This document shows, piece by piece, positions 8,201 to 19,700 of a DNA stretch of 64,000 nt (positions are counted from its first letter, which is position 1; each line of letters opens with the position of its first letter). Where the stretch lies: positions 1 through 64,000 of the forward strand of contig DBMK01000213.1 in assembly GCA_002298885.1 (NCBI GenBank), in the 5' to 3' direction. The notes under the pieces are model-generated. The model made no database searches and was not told the DNA's origin. It worked only from the letters and a program-made list of their open reading frames with translations. A program made the position numbers and the translations under genes. This DNA comes from Anaerolineaceae bacterium UBA700 (GTDB lineage Bacteria; Chloroflexota; Anaerolineae; Anaerolineales; Anaerolineaceae).

Positions 8201-11200
8201 GTGCGGCTGGCAGGTGAGAAGGTGTACCCGGTGAGAGAGGGCGTCACGGTTCCGGACCAACCGTATGGAACAGTGAACGAGTAAACACCACCGCCATTCG
8301 CTGTTGTTGATCCGCCGGTGTATGCCAGGCTGGCCAAGCCAATCCCGGCATTGCCGGAGATTAGCGCGGACAACTGCGTATAGCTGACGCTGGCGGTATG
8401 GACACTGGCTGGCATGGTCAGCGAGTTCGTGCTGGCGGTGCTCGAGTCGTTGGTGGTTCCGGTCCAGCTGCCGATCTGCCAGCCGAGATCCGGCGTTGCG
8501 CCGCTCAGGCTGATGCTTGCCCCGGCGATATATTGCCCCGCAGGGCAGTCGGTGGAGTTGGCCGGCGAAGCGGTTGGGTCGCTGCCGTTGCCGGTATGGC
8601 TGAGTGTAAGGGTATAACAGGTGGGAGCTAATCCTGCCAGAACCTGGACTTCTTCCAGGGATAACGCGCGGTTGTAAACCCGTGCGTCATCAATCATTCC
8701 TTGGAATGGGTATACACCATCAGGCTGAGCGCCGATGCCCAGGTTTGTGCTGTTGGAGCCGATTGCGAACGATACAGTTTTACTATTGTCAAGTGTGCCA
8801 TTAATGTATACCTTTATATTTGAACCATCATAAGTCGCAGCAACATGTACCCAGGTATTGCCATCCGTTGGATACAAATAATTCGAGTCAACTCTAGTAG
8901 TAAGGGTCGTACCGCCATTGAACCTTACGAAAACTTTTCCACCGCTTGAGAGCGAAAGCTCATAACCACTGGAAGTAGTAGTTCCAATGACCTTCTTGAT
9001 TATGTATTGTGTGTAAGCGGACGTTTTTGTTGGCTTAATCCAAGCTGCTAGAGTGATGGTAGAGGTGATGTCCAGGCTTGCGCTATTTGGAACAACAGCA
9101 TATTGTCCAGTTCCGCTCAAGCTCAAAGCTTTTCCGATATGACCTGTTACCCAGGTTGGAATGCCCGTGGTTGTGCCGTCATTTCCGAACGCGGTGGCGT
9201 CAATGACCACACCGCCGCTGCCCTCTTCCATGGGCCAGCAGCCCACCAGGTTCGCATCGTTCCCGCAAAGCCCGGAAGCGGCCTGCGATACGCTCCAGGT
9301 GAAGCTGACCGGGGTTGAAGCGGCTCCGTCCGAGACCGTGACCGTGACATTGTACGGCGTGGTGGTTGCCGCATTGTAGGCGATTGTTCCGCTGATCAGG
9401 CCGGTGGCGGAGTTGACGCTCAGCCCCATCGGCAGGTTCGTAGCGCTGTAGGTTAGCGTCTGAGCAGGCAGGTCCACATCGCTGGCAACGATTTGAAGGG
9501 AAATCACGGCGCCTTCGGCGCTGGATTGGCTGTCGGGGTTGGTCACCACCGGGGGATTGTTCACTGGAGTTATCGTTACATTCACAGTGATGGTAACGGT
9601 CCCGCCGTTGCCATCCGAAACCTGGACGACAAACGAGTCGCTGCCGGTATAGTCTGCGGCGGGCGTATAACCGACCGCCACCGAAGCGCCTGTCCCGCTG
9701 GCGGTAGCTGTGCCGTGCGAGGCTGGTGTAACAATGCTCCAGGTGAGCGTATCGCCCACATTGGCATCTGTGGCGTGCAGGGTCAGGTTAAAGGGGGTCG
9801 GGGAGCCATCCTCAGACATATTGACGTCCGTTGAGGCACCTTCGGTGATGACCGGCGGCTGGTTGCCGGCGGCGATGGTGGTAAAGCTCCAGGCGGCACT
9901 GGCGGCGGAGGATTTATTGCCGTCGCTGCTGACCGCATACCACTCGTATTCGGTGTTGCCGGCTAACCCGGGCCAGGTGATGCTGGTATTCGTGCCGGAG
10001 GCGACATTGGTGGCTGTGCCGACCAGGGTATAGCTGCCGCTTCCGTTCATGGCATAGGTAAGATTAAATTGTTGATCGGCTGCCGTTTTCCATTGATCGG
10101 CCGGGTAGGGCGAGAAGGTCTTCACCTGGATCTGGTTCAGGGATGGCATGAACTTCATCAGACGCAGCCAGCCGTTGCCGCCGCTGGTTTCGTTTTGATA
10201 ATCGGCCATGAGGGTATAGACCGTGTTCCCGTTGTAGGTGTCGGTGCGCTGGCCCACGCCAGGCGTGTGTCCCGCCAGGATCAGGAACAGGTTGGGATTG
10301 CCTCTCAAGCCGTTATAAATGGCAGAACCAGATCCCGAGAAAGAGGCCGGATTGCCGGTTCCAATCATTTCGTGACAGGCTACGATTGCCCGCCGGGTGC
10401 TGTAGGTTTGCAGCAAACCATTCGCCCAACTGATAGCTTCTGCCGTAGGACTGTATTCCAGGTTGATGAAGATAAAATCCATGCCGCTGGCGCTGAACAG
10501 CTCATAATTATTGTTATTGGTGGTGTTGTAATGGCCTCCGTAGTAGCTTTTTCCGCTGAAATGCGTGCTTCCGAAGTGGTCGTTGAATTCTGCCGTACCG
10601 CCGGTCTGGTCGTGGTTGCCGATGGTGATGCCATAGGGGATGCCTTGCGGTAGCCCGGTGGTAACGGGATTTTCGAGGTAATTCAAGGCAGTGGTTGCCG
10701 CGGTCCACTGGGCAGGGTCGGAATCGCCGCTATTGGTCACATCGCCTTCATGGCTGACGAAGACGATGTTTTCAGCGGCGCGGTTGTTGGCAATCCACTG
10801 GGTCTGCGAATTGAAGATAGCCGGGCTGCCGCCGTTCAGGCTGGCGGTGTAATTCTGTGTATCGGGCAGGGCTACCAGGGTGAAATCTGGGCCAACGCTG
10901 TTCTTGGGCCGCCCATAGAAGCTGACCGACATTGGATCCGCTTCCGGATCGGTAACGCTGACGGTGAGAGTTGGAGAGGTGGAAACATCGGTGGCACCGT
11001 TGGATGGGGCGACTGGAGTTGGCGCAGCGGGCGCATTGTTGAACTGCAAATTAAACGGCGCTCCGGTAACCCAGGTTGGTCCATTGGTCAGCATGCCCGG
11101 GAAAGTCCCAACTGAACTGGCGATGGTCGTGCCAGCGGCTTCATTCATACCCCAGCGGGCAACCAGGCCAGTCCCGCTGGTCAGCCCTAAATTAATATTG

Positions 11201-13638
11201 TTTTGAATTTCTGAAAGCGATAAGGCGCGACTCCAGATGCGAACTTCGTCGATCTTGCCTGCGAAGTAGCCTTCGGGGACACCGGTTGAATTCATTGCCG
11301 TACCAATGCCGGCATGCTGGATGCTATCGTAGCGCGGGGCGTGCGGCGCGGCGAGCGTAGACGACACATCCAGAACGCCATCTAGATATAGTTTCCATGT
11401 CTGCCCGTCATAGGTAACGGCTGCGTGGTGCCAGGTGTTGGTTGACACCGTTTTCACACCGGTGACGGGATAATTTTGACCGCCCCCGTATTCCTCAAAA
11501 TCGGCTGCCAGGTTTCCCCCACTGGTTATTCCGAGGAAGTAATTCGCATCCACATTGCTGCCGTCTGATTCATGCAGACCTTTTGCCACTAACGGAATCG
11601 CGGTCACCCCGCCAGATCCGGTATTTGCGGTTGCGCCGCCGCCGGTCCAATTAAACCAGGTTTCGAGCGTGAAATTCGTAACGTCTAAACCGGATGCAAT
11701 CCCAAAGGTGACATAATCATTAACACCATCGAAGCTTAGCCCCGAGCCCAAACTGGCTAAAGGAGTTGCATTTACTTCATTCGAAGCAGTCGATTGATTG
11801 GCGCTGGTATCTACAGCAGTAACTACGTAAAAATACGGGGTGCCGTTGGTGAGCCCACTATCTACGTAGCTGGTGCCGGTAACAAGGGTCCCGCCATTGA
11901 CCGGGCTGGTTAAAGCAACCGGCGAGATCGTGCTGCGGTAAACATTGTAGCCCGCCAGATCGGCGTCAGCCGGGGCAGTCCAGGTAAGGCTGACATGACT
12001 GCTAAATGGTGATGCCGCCAAACCCGTGGGGACATCGGGAGGGGTGCTGTCAGGGATGGGGAAACCAGTTACCCAGGCGGGAGCGTTGGTCAATATGCCC
12101 GAGAAAGAGCCAACCGAACTATTGATAGTTGTGCCAGATCCTTCATCTAGTCCCCAACGCGCGATCAGTCCATCTCCCGTCAAAAGTTGACTAAATTTGT
12201 TAGCCTGGATTTCAGCCTGCGAAAGCGGCCTGTTCCAAATACGCGCTTCGTCGATCACGCCAGAAAAAAAGCCTGTCCCTAGTCCACCGGTGGAATTTAT
12301 TCCAGCTGAAAGCGCGGCACGCTGATAACTGGTGGATTCTGGAGTTGCATTAGCGCATTGCACTGCATAGGAATTTAAGGGATCCACATTGCCATCTACG
12401 AAAAAGGCCCAGCAAGCGCCATTATATGTCGCAGCAATGTGGTGCCATTGATCGAGGCTGATAGCAGTCGTGCCCCAAGCAGGATGGTTGCCGCCGCCCG
12501 CAGTATCCTCGAAATCTGCCCCCACAAAACCATTTTGAGTAATTCCAAGGAAATAATTGGTGTTTACGTTTGCCGGTGTTTCGCCTTCTCCCATCCCCTT
12601 CGCAAGTACTGGATAAGCACCATCCGGTCGGTTACCGGTTCCGTCGAAACCATTTGTGCCGGTGGTCATCGTTGCACCTCCAGCAGCACGTTTGACCCAC
12701 GCTTCCAATGTAAAACTGGTGACGCCCAGCCGGTTTAGATTGCTGGCAGTTGTGCCTGAAGCATCATTCATTCCCCAACGACCGACCAGCCCGGAGGTTG
12801 GGGACAGGATCTCAGAATTCATGCTGGCCTGGATTTGAGCCTGAGTGCGAGCAACATTCCAGATCCGGGCCTCATCTAATCGACCTGCAAAAAAACCTCC
12901 TGCAGCACCAGTCGAAGTTAATCCAGTCCCAAGCCCGGCATGTTGAATGCTGTCCCACCGAGGAGTCGCGGTAGTAGCAGTGGAGGCTTCCAGGACGCCG
13001 TTCAGGTACAATTTGAAAGTTGCCCCATCAAAAGTTGCTGCGGCGTGGTACCAGGTATTATTTGCTAATGTGGTTGTCCCGATGATCGCATGATTGTTGG
13101 GGTTCGGTGATACTGCCGTCATATCCTCAAAATCAGCGGCTAGCTTGCTGGTCGTTGAAATGCCAAGAAAATAGTTCATGTCGACGTTTGAGTAATCTGC
13201 TTCCCCGCGCCCTTTCGTGACCAAAGGAATCGCTCCCTGCAGCCCGCCTCCGCCCGCGCCGGAAGTATCTGTGCCAACACCAGTAGCAGTTCGGTAGAAC
13301 CAGGTCTCAATTGTGAACACAGCGCTTCCCAACTCTGGCGCGGCGCCGAAGGTCACATATTGTCTACTGCCATCAAAAGTTAATGACGAGGCGCCAAATT
13401 TCGAATTTGCGGCTGAGTTCCAGGTAGGTGAACCCGTAAGAACGCCCCTGACCATTGATGTATCGCCAAACGTCACATACTGGCTGGAACCGTTGAACTG
13501 CAGCGCTGTGCCAGCATTGGCCGCGCTGACAGGCTTAACGTCGGTGATCGCTCCGCTCATTAGAAGAGCCAGGATAATCAGGATATTAAAGCACCTTTGA
13601 AAATTCATCGCAGTGTTTGTATGTTTTGTTCTTTTCAT
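5218..13638 (-). CDS. giant secreted LamG/metallophosphoesterase protein
   Basis: 2806 residues. Signal peptide to about 40. Five LamG-like concanavalin domains lie at roughly 80-300, 305-530, 635-865, 1460-1665 and 2335-2550. An FN3 domain spans about 536-630. A calcineurin-like metallophosphoesterase spans about 916-1180, with D-x-Q near its start, GDVTNSGDSD, GNHD near 1008 and the late histidines CHE and GHTPG. A cadherin-like/Ig tandem covers 1265-1450, a beta-propeller-like region 1845-2190, a DUF11 domain 2205-2320 and an InlB B-repeat-like domain 2560-2635. The WNLV module fills 2638-2806. It lacks an FYG module, and its last residues (SWPKP) differ from the W-x-V-x-YP end of its relatives. 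ATG with GGGAGGG ahead. Likely an extracellular enzyme with many glycan-binding domains; the phosphoester substrate is unknown. Confidence 0.8.
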   Translation of the reverse strand: MKRTKHTNTAMNFQRCFNILIILALLMSGAITDVKPVSAANAGTALQFNGSSQYVTFGDTSMVRGVLTGSPTWNSAANSKFGASSLTFDGSRQYVTFGAAPELGSAVFTIETWFYRTATGVGTDTSGAGGGGLQGAIPLVTKGRGEADYSNVDMNYFLGISTTSKLAADFEDMTAVSPNPNNHAIIGTTTLANNTWYHAAATFDGATFKLYLNGVLEASTATTATPRWDSIQHAGLGTGLTSTGAAGGFFAGRLDEARIWNVARTQAQIQASMNSEILSPTSGLVGRWGMNDASGTTASNLNRLGVTSFTLEAWVKRAAGGATMTTGTNGFDGTGNRPDGAYPVLAKGMGEGETPANVNTNYFLGITQNGFVGADFEDTAGGGNHPAWGTTAISLDQWHHIAATYNGACWAFFVDGNVDPLNSYAVQCANATPESTSYQRAALSAGINSTGGLGTGFFSGVIDEARIWNRPLSQAEIQANKFSQLLTGDGLIARWGLDEGSGTTINSSVGSFSGILTNAPAWVTGFPIPDSTPPDVPTGLAASPFSSHVSLTWTAPADADLAGYNVYRSTISPVALTSPVNGGTLVTGTSYVDSGLTNGTPYFYVVTAVDTSANQSTASNEVNATPLASLGSGLSFDGVNDYVTFGIASGLDVTNFTLETWFNWTGGGATANTGSGGVTAIPLVAKGLHESDGSNVDANYFLGITSGGNLAADFEEYGGGQNYPVTGVKTVSTNTWHHAAVTYDGQTWKLYLDGVLDVSSTLAAPHAPRYDSIQHAGIGTAMNSTGVPEGYFAGKIDEVRIWSRALSLSEIQNNINLGLTSGTGLVARWGMNEAAGTTIASSVGTFPGMLTNGPTWVTGAPFNLQFNNAPAAPTPVAPSNGATDVSTSPTLTVSVTDPEADPMSVSFYGRPKNSVGPDFTLVALPDTQNYTASLNGGSPAIFNSQTQWIANNRAAENIVFVSHEGDVTNSGDSDPAQWTAATTALNYLENPVTTGLPQGIPYGITIGNHDQTGGTAEFNDHFGSTHFSGKSYYGGHYNTTNNNNYELFSASGMDFIFINLEYSPTAEAISWANGLLQTYSTRRAIVACHEMIGTGNPASFSGSGSAIYNGLRGNPNLFLILAGHTPGVGQRTDTYNGNTVYTLMADYQNETSGGNGWLRLMKFMPSLNQIQVKTFSPYPADQWKTAADQQFNLTYAMNGSGSYTLVGTATNVASGTNTSITWPGLAGNTEYEWYAVSSDGNKSSAASAAWSFTTIAAGNQPPVITEGASTDVNMSEDGSPTPFNLTLHATDANVGDTLTWSIVTPASHGTATASGTGASVAVGYTPAADYTGSDSFVVQVSDGNGGTVTITVNVTITPVNNPPVVTNPDSQSSAEGAVISLQIVASDVDLPAQTLTYSATNLPMGLSVNSATGLISGTIAYNAATTTPYNVTVTVSDGAASTPVSFTWSVSQAASGLCGNDANLVGCWPMEEGSGGVVIDATAFGNDGTTTGIPTWVTGHIGKALSLSGTGQYAVVPNSASLDITSTITLAAWIKPTKTSAYTQYIIKKVIGTTTSSGYELSLSSGGKVFVRFNGGTTLTTRVDSNYLYPTDGNTWVHVAATYDGSNIKVYINGTLDNSKTVSFAIGSNSTNLGIGAQPDGVYPFQGMIDDARVYNRALSLEEVQVLAGLAPTCYTLTLSHTGNGSDPTASPANSTDCPAGQYIAGASISLSGATPDLGWQIGSWTGTTNDSSTASTNSLTMPASVHTASVSYTQLSALISGNAGIGLASLAYTGGSTTANGGGVYSFTVPYGWSGTVTPSLTGYTFSPASRTYTSVTADQTAQDFTATPVIAPPTGLTCTNLNPKPATTTTGEKPQSKVWSYGGNWYAVFPTSASGASSAGTWLWQLQGTTWTEMLKLSGRTDTKADIKVAGNLAHILLYADANTQFITAEFTGSAYQLWTSNPSLVNISLPNSEIATIDRDSTGEMWLATRNNNNTGEIIVYHSASPYSTWNGPIVLATGVAANDDIAVVTALPNGTIGVLWANETTKYFGFRVHVDGADPSVWSADERPASQSAHNEIGLGMADDHLHVAVASDSTLYAAVKTSYDTAGYPKIAFLVRRPNGVWDDLYGIDEAGTRPIILLDEVHGHLTLIYTSSEGNNPIIYRQSSTQSINFSSRATLRAEAYNDVSSIKANYNSEFVVIYSNGSEVAGQKCAANAPSGADLAITKTDGRGTVRPGDTLTFTIQATNNGPQAVTGAVLADSLPAILTNAAWTCVGAAGGVCSSSGTGNINDTVNLPVNASVTYTIIATLDLGARGSMTNSATITPPGGITDPILSNNSATDTDTIVTGAAACGSDASLVGCWQMEENGGAVLVDGSSFNNDASLSGSPLWVTGKVGAYALALNGTNQNGFVPNNASLNLNTLTLAAWIKPGQIATQDLLKKAINGIVDGYELSLATTKGDASSQRVFFRINQASNGDTYRINATTMYPIDGTWMHVAATFDGTTMRLYINGTLESDLLLPAGTTITTNSLPLSIGAQSDNQRWFKGTVDEARVYNRALSEAEIRTLAGLSPTYTLTVTKTGTGTGVVTSNPIGIECDATCSADFAADTLVALTAVPDTGSAFTGWGGACSGTGVCNVTMHAARSVTANFDPASPISLHPGWNLVSLPLQPVNPAIEQVLASITGSYDTVFGWDAASQAWRMFDNNPITPETLTELDEKVGFWIHMTSGASLVVTGTVPTPPGASLVLGVWNLVGFQEAAPRPVASAVPDSVSLIFGFNAADLSDPWKMFDRSAPAWVNDLTELTPGWGYWVYGTASDSWPKP

Positions 13639-13673
13639 TTCACCCTCCCAGGTTCCTTAACGTAAGTCGGAGC

Positions 13674-13716
13674 GCTGGATGTTTTGGAGTTGTTACACAG
13701 CTTCAAAACATCCAGC
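13674..13716 (-). terminator. intergenic hairpin between two giant genes
   Basis: GCTGGATGTTTTGGAG pairs with CTTCAAAACATCCAGC over 15 of 16 positions, with an 11-base loop. It lies between the stop of the 1993-residue gene and the start of the 2806-residue gene. No T-run follows. It may trim or separate the two messages. Confidence 0.5.
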
Positions 13717-13735
13717 AAACATAACCACCGCCAGC

Positions 13736-16700
13736 TTATGGATAATTTACTATCCAGTTGCTGTCAGCACTAACATTCACCCAATAGCCCCAGCCAGGCG
13801 CCAGGCTGGACAGGTCATTGACCCAGGCCGGCGCAGAGCGGTCAAACATCTTCCAGGGGTCTCCCTCGGAGGCATGGTAGGCAAAAACTAGGCCCAAATT
13901 GGTCCCCACGCCATGGTCTAAAAGGGCAGCGGGGAGTCCTTTTTCGCTGTCAGCCGGGAAGCCCACCAGGTTCCAGCCGCCTCCCGCGGCAGACAGCGGG
14001 ATGGAGGTAGAGGTTGGGATCGAGCCAGTCATATACAGCGTTACCGCATCTCCTGGGGTAATGTGGATCCAGAACCCCATCTTCTCATCGAGTGTGCTGA
14101 GAGTATTTCCAAATCCTTGCCCTGGAGCAAACATCAACCATTGCGAATCGGGGTAAACGGCGTCCGGATTCCAGGCGAAGACGGTGTCAACGCGGCTGAT
14201 GATACTGGAGAGGACGTCAGCCGGGTTGGTGCTGGCGGGGTGGAGCGGGAAGGAGACCAGGTTCCAGCCGGGCAGGAGGTCGAGGGCGAAGGAGTTGAGG
14301 TCGACCTGGGTGTGGGTGCCGGAGTGCCAGGGGGCAGTGGCGAGGATCCGGCCGCCGATGGAGAAGGAGACAGTATCGCCTTCCACGCCGCCCTCCTTGG
14401 CGGGGGTGCCGGAGATATCGCCGGGGACGTCCATCATGTAGACGAGGTCTGAGCCATCCAGGGCGACTGAGGTGTTGAATGAGCCGCTGACGCCGGGAAT
14501 GGTAGCTTCAATGGTGGTGCCCACGCCCGGAGCGTCTTTGTTGAAGTGGAGCAGACCGAAGAAGCTGGCGGGCAGAGGCGGGGTGCCGCCAGAGCTCACC
14601 TGGAATATTGATACCGGGGTATACGCACAGTTGCCTGAAATATCACAGTATTTGATCCGCCAGCCGATCGATTGATTAGTGATAGCCGCGTTTTGCCAGG
14701 TGTAGCTGGTGGTGGTCCACTCTGTTGCAGAGTTTAGCGCGATCGGCGATCCATACTGGCCAGCAGGGATGTTCTCTACCTGGCTGAAGGAGAGAGCGGG
14801 AAGGGAGGTGAGCTGAGCCAGCACTCCCTGGGTCGCAGTCTGGTCAGCGCCTGTGGCAACATACAGGCTTAAGCCAGCCGCAGTCGGAGTCATGTAATTC
14901 GTCCCGCCCAGGTCGGTCCCGTCGTTATCGGTGCCATCAATTGAGACCAGATCAACCGCCGTCAGGGTTGAAAAGCGTATATGATCGACGAGGTTGTCGT
15001 ATGTATTGAAATATGCTGTTGGTGTCCCGCCGGTTCCATAGCCAAGATGGCTAATACTGCCGTTTAGGTACCAGAAATTATTCATTATGGAAGCGGCGGT
15101 GCCGGTGCGCGCAAGGCTATATTGATAATATGGCGCATTGGCGAAGAAGCGGTAAGTGATAGTGTAGGCGGCTGAGCTTTTGACGTTCGTCAGGGTTATC
15201 TCACGCACCAGCGGGCCGCTGATCGAATCGGTTGCTGTCAGCCCGCTTGCATCGGCGGTACCGCCAATACACTGCCGGTTCTTACCGGTGATATTGCCAT
15301 CCAGCGACGAACAAACCTGGTGCCAGCCCCAATAGTAATCTGAGGAGGGCGAAAGCGGCAGGTTCGTGTTGCTGCCCTGCGGCAGGCTCACGCGGGTGAT
15401 GATCCCTGACGATAGGTCCAGGTCAAGGTTGAAATATGAGTTTTGTATCGTGCGTAAGGTGCTGCCTGAAACGCTCAGATCGGAAGAATATTGCGGGGCT
15501 GTCGCAGACGGGTTGCCATAGTAAATGTAATAGGTGCGGCTGGCATTCGCCGCAAGGGTTACCTGGAAAACCAGGTGACAGGAACGCGACCCATTTCCGT
15601 CGACCTGTTCTCCGTAAACCTGCGAGGGAATCTCGCTCTTATTTTGATCCGCCACGCGCAATTGATTAGCGCAGTCAGCCAGCCCGGTAAACGTGTCACT
15701 TGAGATGGGGATATCCACGATCTCATTCGTCCTGGCTATTCCGTCACTTTCAGTAAATGTAACTGGCTGGCGGGCGGTCCAATTGTGATTCCACCAATCC
15801 GACACCGGCCAATCGAAATCCTGCCAGGCACCGCTCTCGTTCGTTGACAAAACCGCACGATCGAGACCACCCAAATCAAATACCTGGGCTGAAAGCGTAT
15901 TCAGACCACCCACAGGAATCTGATTTTGAGATTGCGATTGAGACCGGTAGCTCGGCGGAGTCGTATCTCTTACCAGAAAACTGGCCGGGGTAGATTGTGA
16001 CGAGGCGCCTTCATTATTCGAAGCAATCACCTGGTAGCTGTAACTGCCAAGCTGAGCGGGGGTGAACGACCCTATGTATTGGTCACCTGAGGCCAAAACC
16101 ATAGGGTTATCGTATGACTCGGGTGAGAACACGCGCAAGGTGATGTTGCCCAGAGTTGTGCCCTCGGCTGGGATGACCGTGGCGCTGACTTTTGCCGCGC
16201 TGCCCAATTCCACCGGGTCGATTGCACTCACGTTGCTGAGGGTAGGAGCCGGGGCAGCCAGGTTAACCACTACATGGCGAACGGCGTTTACGGCAGCGTC
16301 AAAAGTAACATAACGATCCCCATCAATGGTTTGGATGGAATAATCTACAGAAGTGGAACCAACGATCACGCTCAGCACCGTATCGCTGGCAAGGATGTGG
16401 ACCTTGAGGGTAACCGGGTTATCGTATGTAATTGGCAGGAATGTGAAAGGATTGGTTGAAATACTGGCCGGGGTGAAGGGTGAGAGATTATGTACCACAT
16501 CAAAGCTGATCGTCCGCCCGGCGCGGCTGTAATTGCTAAACTGGCTGGCGTCGCGCACCTTGATATATTTGAGCACATCGCCGATTGGGGCTACCCAGAG
16601 ATGACCATTTGAATTCTGCTGGCCGAGGTAGTCGATGCCGGTACACTCTCCGTGCGAGGTCGTGATGGACCACTTGCCTTCGGTATAAGCCTGGTCAACC

Positions 16701-19700
16701 AGTGCCTGGCTGTAAGTGTGGGCAGAATTGAGGTTAAAGAAATTAACGGGGTCAGACAGATTAACATCTTCGACCCAGGTGAGCTGCGCAATGTAGTCAT
16801 AGTAGCCGCGTGCGCCAAGAATGTAACTGGATGCTGCCTGCCAACGGCTGGGATCGGTGCAGCCGCAAGGCCAGGCCAGGGAGAGCACTGGCTTGCCAGT
16901 GCCGGCTTCAATTGCCGCGATATTCGGCTCAAGCTGGTCGACGCGGTAACTTTGAACTGCGGCTGGGTCTACTGGCAAGGCTGCCAGCGATTGAGCGGTG
17001 CAGGTGGGTGAACAGGTCGGCGTGTTGCAGGGATGGCCGACGGTATGCGAGGCAATTTCGTGCCCGGCAGCGCTGTAATCCGCAAACCAGCCCGGGGTTG
17101 AGGTGCCATTGTAAAAAAATGTGCCCTTGATGCCGGCGGCGGTCAAATTGGAATAGCAAGCGTTATTGCCATCATCCTCAGACCAGCTCGCAGCGCCCTG
17201 GCGGCAGCCCTCCCAGGTACATACATCCACCTCGCGCGGCTGGGAAACGAAGGATGCATTAAGGGTAGCGACATTATTGGATGAATCGACCGCATTAACG
17301 GTGTAGGGAATCGTCCCGGTTGTAGTAATTTGCCAGGAGAAGCTATATTGATCGCCGTTTGCGGTCATCGGGTAGGTGGTTCCGCCGACCGTCACACTCA
17401 CCGAATTGACCAAACCGTTATCGGTCACACGGACGGTCAGGGTCTGCGTATTTTTGACCAGGATGGGATTAATGATGGCGACCGGGGTGATCACCGGAGG
17501 AGTGATATCGCTGGCGGTAAAGGTATGCTGCTCAGACAGCTTATTGCGGCCTGTAGAGGCAACAGCAAGAATGCGGAACGTGTACAAACCGCCCTGGGTT
17601 GGGGTGAAACTGGCCTGCCAGGCGCCGTTCGTGGCATCACCCGAGGCGAGTGCCATTGGCACATCTACGACTTGCGGCGCAAGGATGCGCAAGGTAGCAG
17701 AGGTGATCGTTCCGTTGGGGGTAGCGATTGCCGCCGAAACCTGGATTGTTCCGCCCAGGTTGACCGAGGCCGGATTGGTAATATCGGCAATCGTAGGACC
17801 GGGGAGGCTGCTCTCTTCATCGCCGATAACCAGGGTTGGGACGCTGCCGATCGAATAACGCAGGGCCAGGTTATCTATATACGCTGGAGGAGCGCCTGGA
17901 TTGGAACACAGGCCCCAAACCTCGCTTTTAATTTTGATATAGGTGGTAGTTCCAGTGGTAGTGAAACTGGCCGAATGCCAGGCCCATTGCGGGCCGTATC
18001 GCCACTCGTCCGTCCATAACCAGGTTTCCAGGCCTTTCGCGCCAGGCGTAGCCGAAGTATATGGATCGAGCCCGACTGGTAAACATACATTTGTGTTTGG
18101 CGATCGGCCCCACACACTGATGGCATAGCTGGTGGAAGGTGACACCGGGATGTAGCCGGAAAAAGCATCACCTGCGGCACCAAAGGAATTGAATTTCTGG
18201 CTTTGCGTGGGTGAAACAGAAGCATCGGCTGATATCGTACTTGCGCCCATTGTGCCTGAATTGCTGGCGTCCAACCCGCCAGCACTCGTCCAATGGGCTG
18301 CGTCTTGCTCCCAATTTTCAAAGAAGATAAAGACATTCATGCCGTTTGCCGGCGGGGTTCCTGCAGCCGGGTTGCCATAATAAAGGAAGTAGGCCTTGTC
18401 CTGCCCGCTGGCAGCTACCGGGCGCTGGAGGGCGTACCAGACGGTTGTCTGGCTGGTGTTACAGTTTTCCACAACTCGATCGATTTCCGCCGGCGCCAGG
18501 CCCGGGTCGTAAACCAGGCGAAGGTCGCTGCAGTCACTCAGCAGCTGGCCGGATCCAATCAGGGCGGTCGTGTCGAAAGAGAAACTGGCAGTGTAGCGGA
18601 TGGGAAGCGCGGTTGAGGCTGAAGTATTAGTCAACGTAATCTGCCGGCGGTAACCCCAGGCGTTATCCCACCAGGAAGTCTCGCCCAGGCTGACGGAAGG
18701 CTCGGCCGCAACCAGACGGCGCACCTGGATGTCATCCCAATCGGCAATCGTTGAGTGGTTATAAAGAGTAAGGCCAATGTTTGTGCTTGTCAGAAAGTGT
18801 GTATCCGCCGTATTGGGGATCAGCCAGGTTATGGGTTCGCTCGTTCCGTCCTGCCAGATGCGGGCGCGCACCTGGCTGCCAATGGCTTGCAGACGCAGCC
18901 TGTACCACAAGTTTGGGGTCATCGCGAAACCAGGAGTTGTTACGATTGAGTGATTATCGGCGATAATATCTGCCAGTTTGAACTGGCTGACATCCTTGCT
19001 CTCATAAAAGGTAACAAAATTGTTTTGATCCTGGATGCGGAAAGCCAGGCCAATCCAGCTCGTGGTTGAACTGGCGCGGATGCGTGCAACGTAATCGATA
19101 TCAGATACCGGCAGGGTTGCATAAGAGAGCGCCCAATTTGCCCCGCCGCCTGTATAGCGATACACATAATTATCGGCGTCGTTCACGACATTCCAGGTAC
19201 CTTTGGCCGGGTTCCAACCATTTGCATTGCCATCCTGGAAATCTTCATAAAAAGCCAAGACGTTCGACGGGTTAGCCGGCGGAGCGCCGGCGCTCGCATT
19301 GCCATAGTAGAGCGTGTAGCGAGTGTCAATTGCGCTGGCTGCAATGTCGGCCTGGGTGCGGAATTGGACCTGGGTAGCCGTTGTGTTACACCCACTGACC
19401 AGGCGGTCCAATTCCGTCTCCGCGCCGTTGGTAAAGGCTAAGCGCAGGTCGCTGCAATCCGCCTTTAGCTTTCCAGCGCTCACCAGGGCTGCCGAGCTGA
19501 GCGTAAAGTTGACCGTATACCCGGCTGGCAAGATGGCAGTGATGTTGTTGTGGACCTCGAGCGCAGCGCTGTAGCTGTAATTGGGTAAGGAAGCAGCTGG
19601 CGCCAGTTGTCGCCTGGCTTCCGGCGCCGCCTGTACGATCATGGATATCCCGTAAAGCAGTAATCCCGAGACAAGGGCAATGGATAAAATCCGGGCGAAA

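Noticed and set aside
10069..10653. 194-codon plus-strand frame
   Set aside because: Antisense to the metallophosphoesterase region of the giant gene; no independent support.
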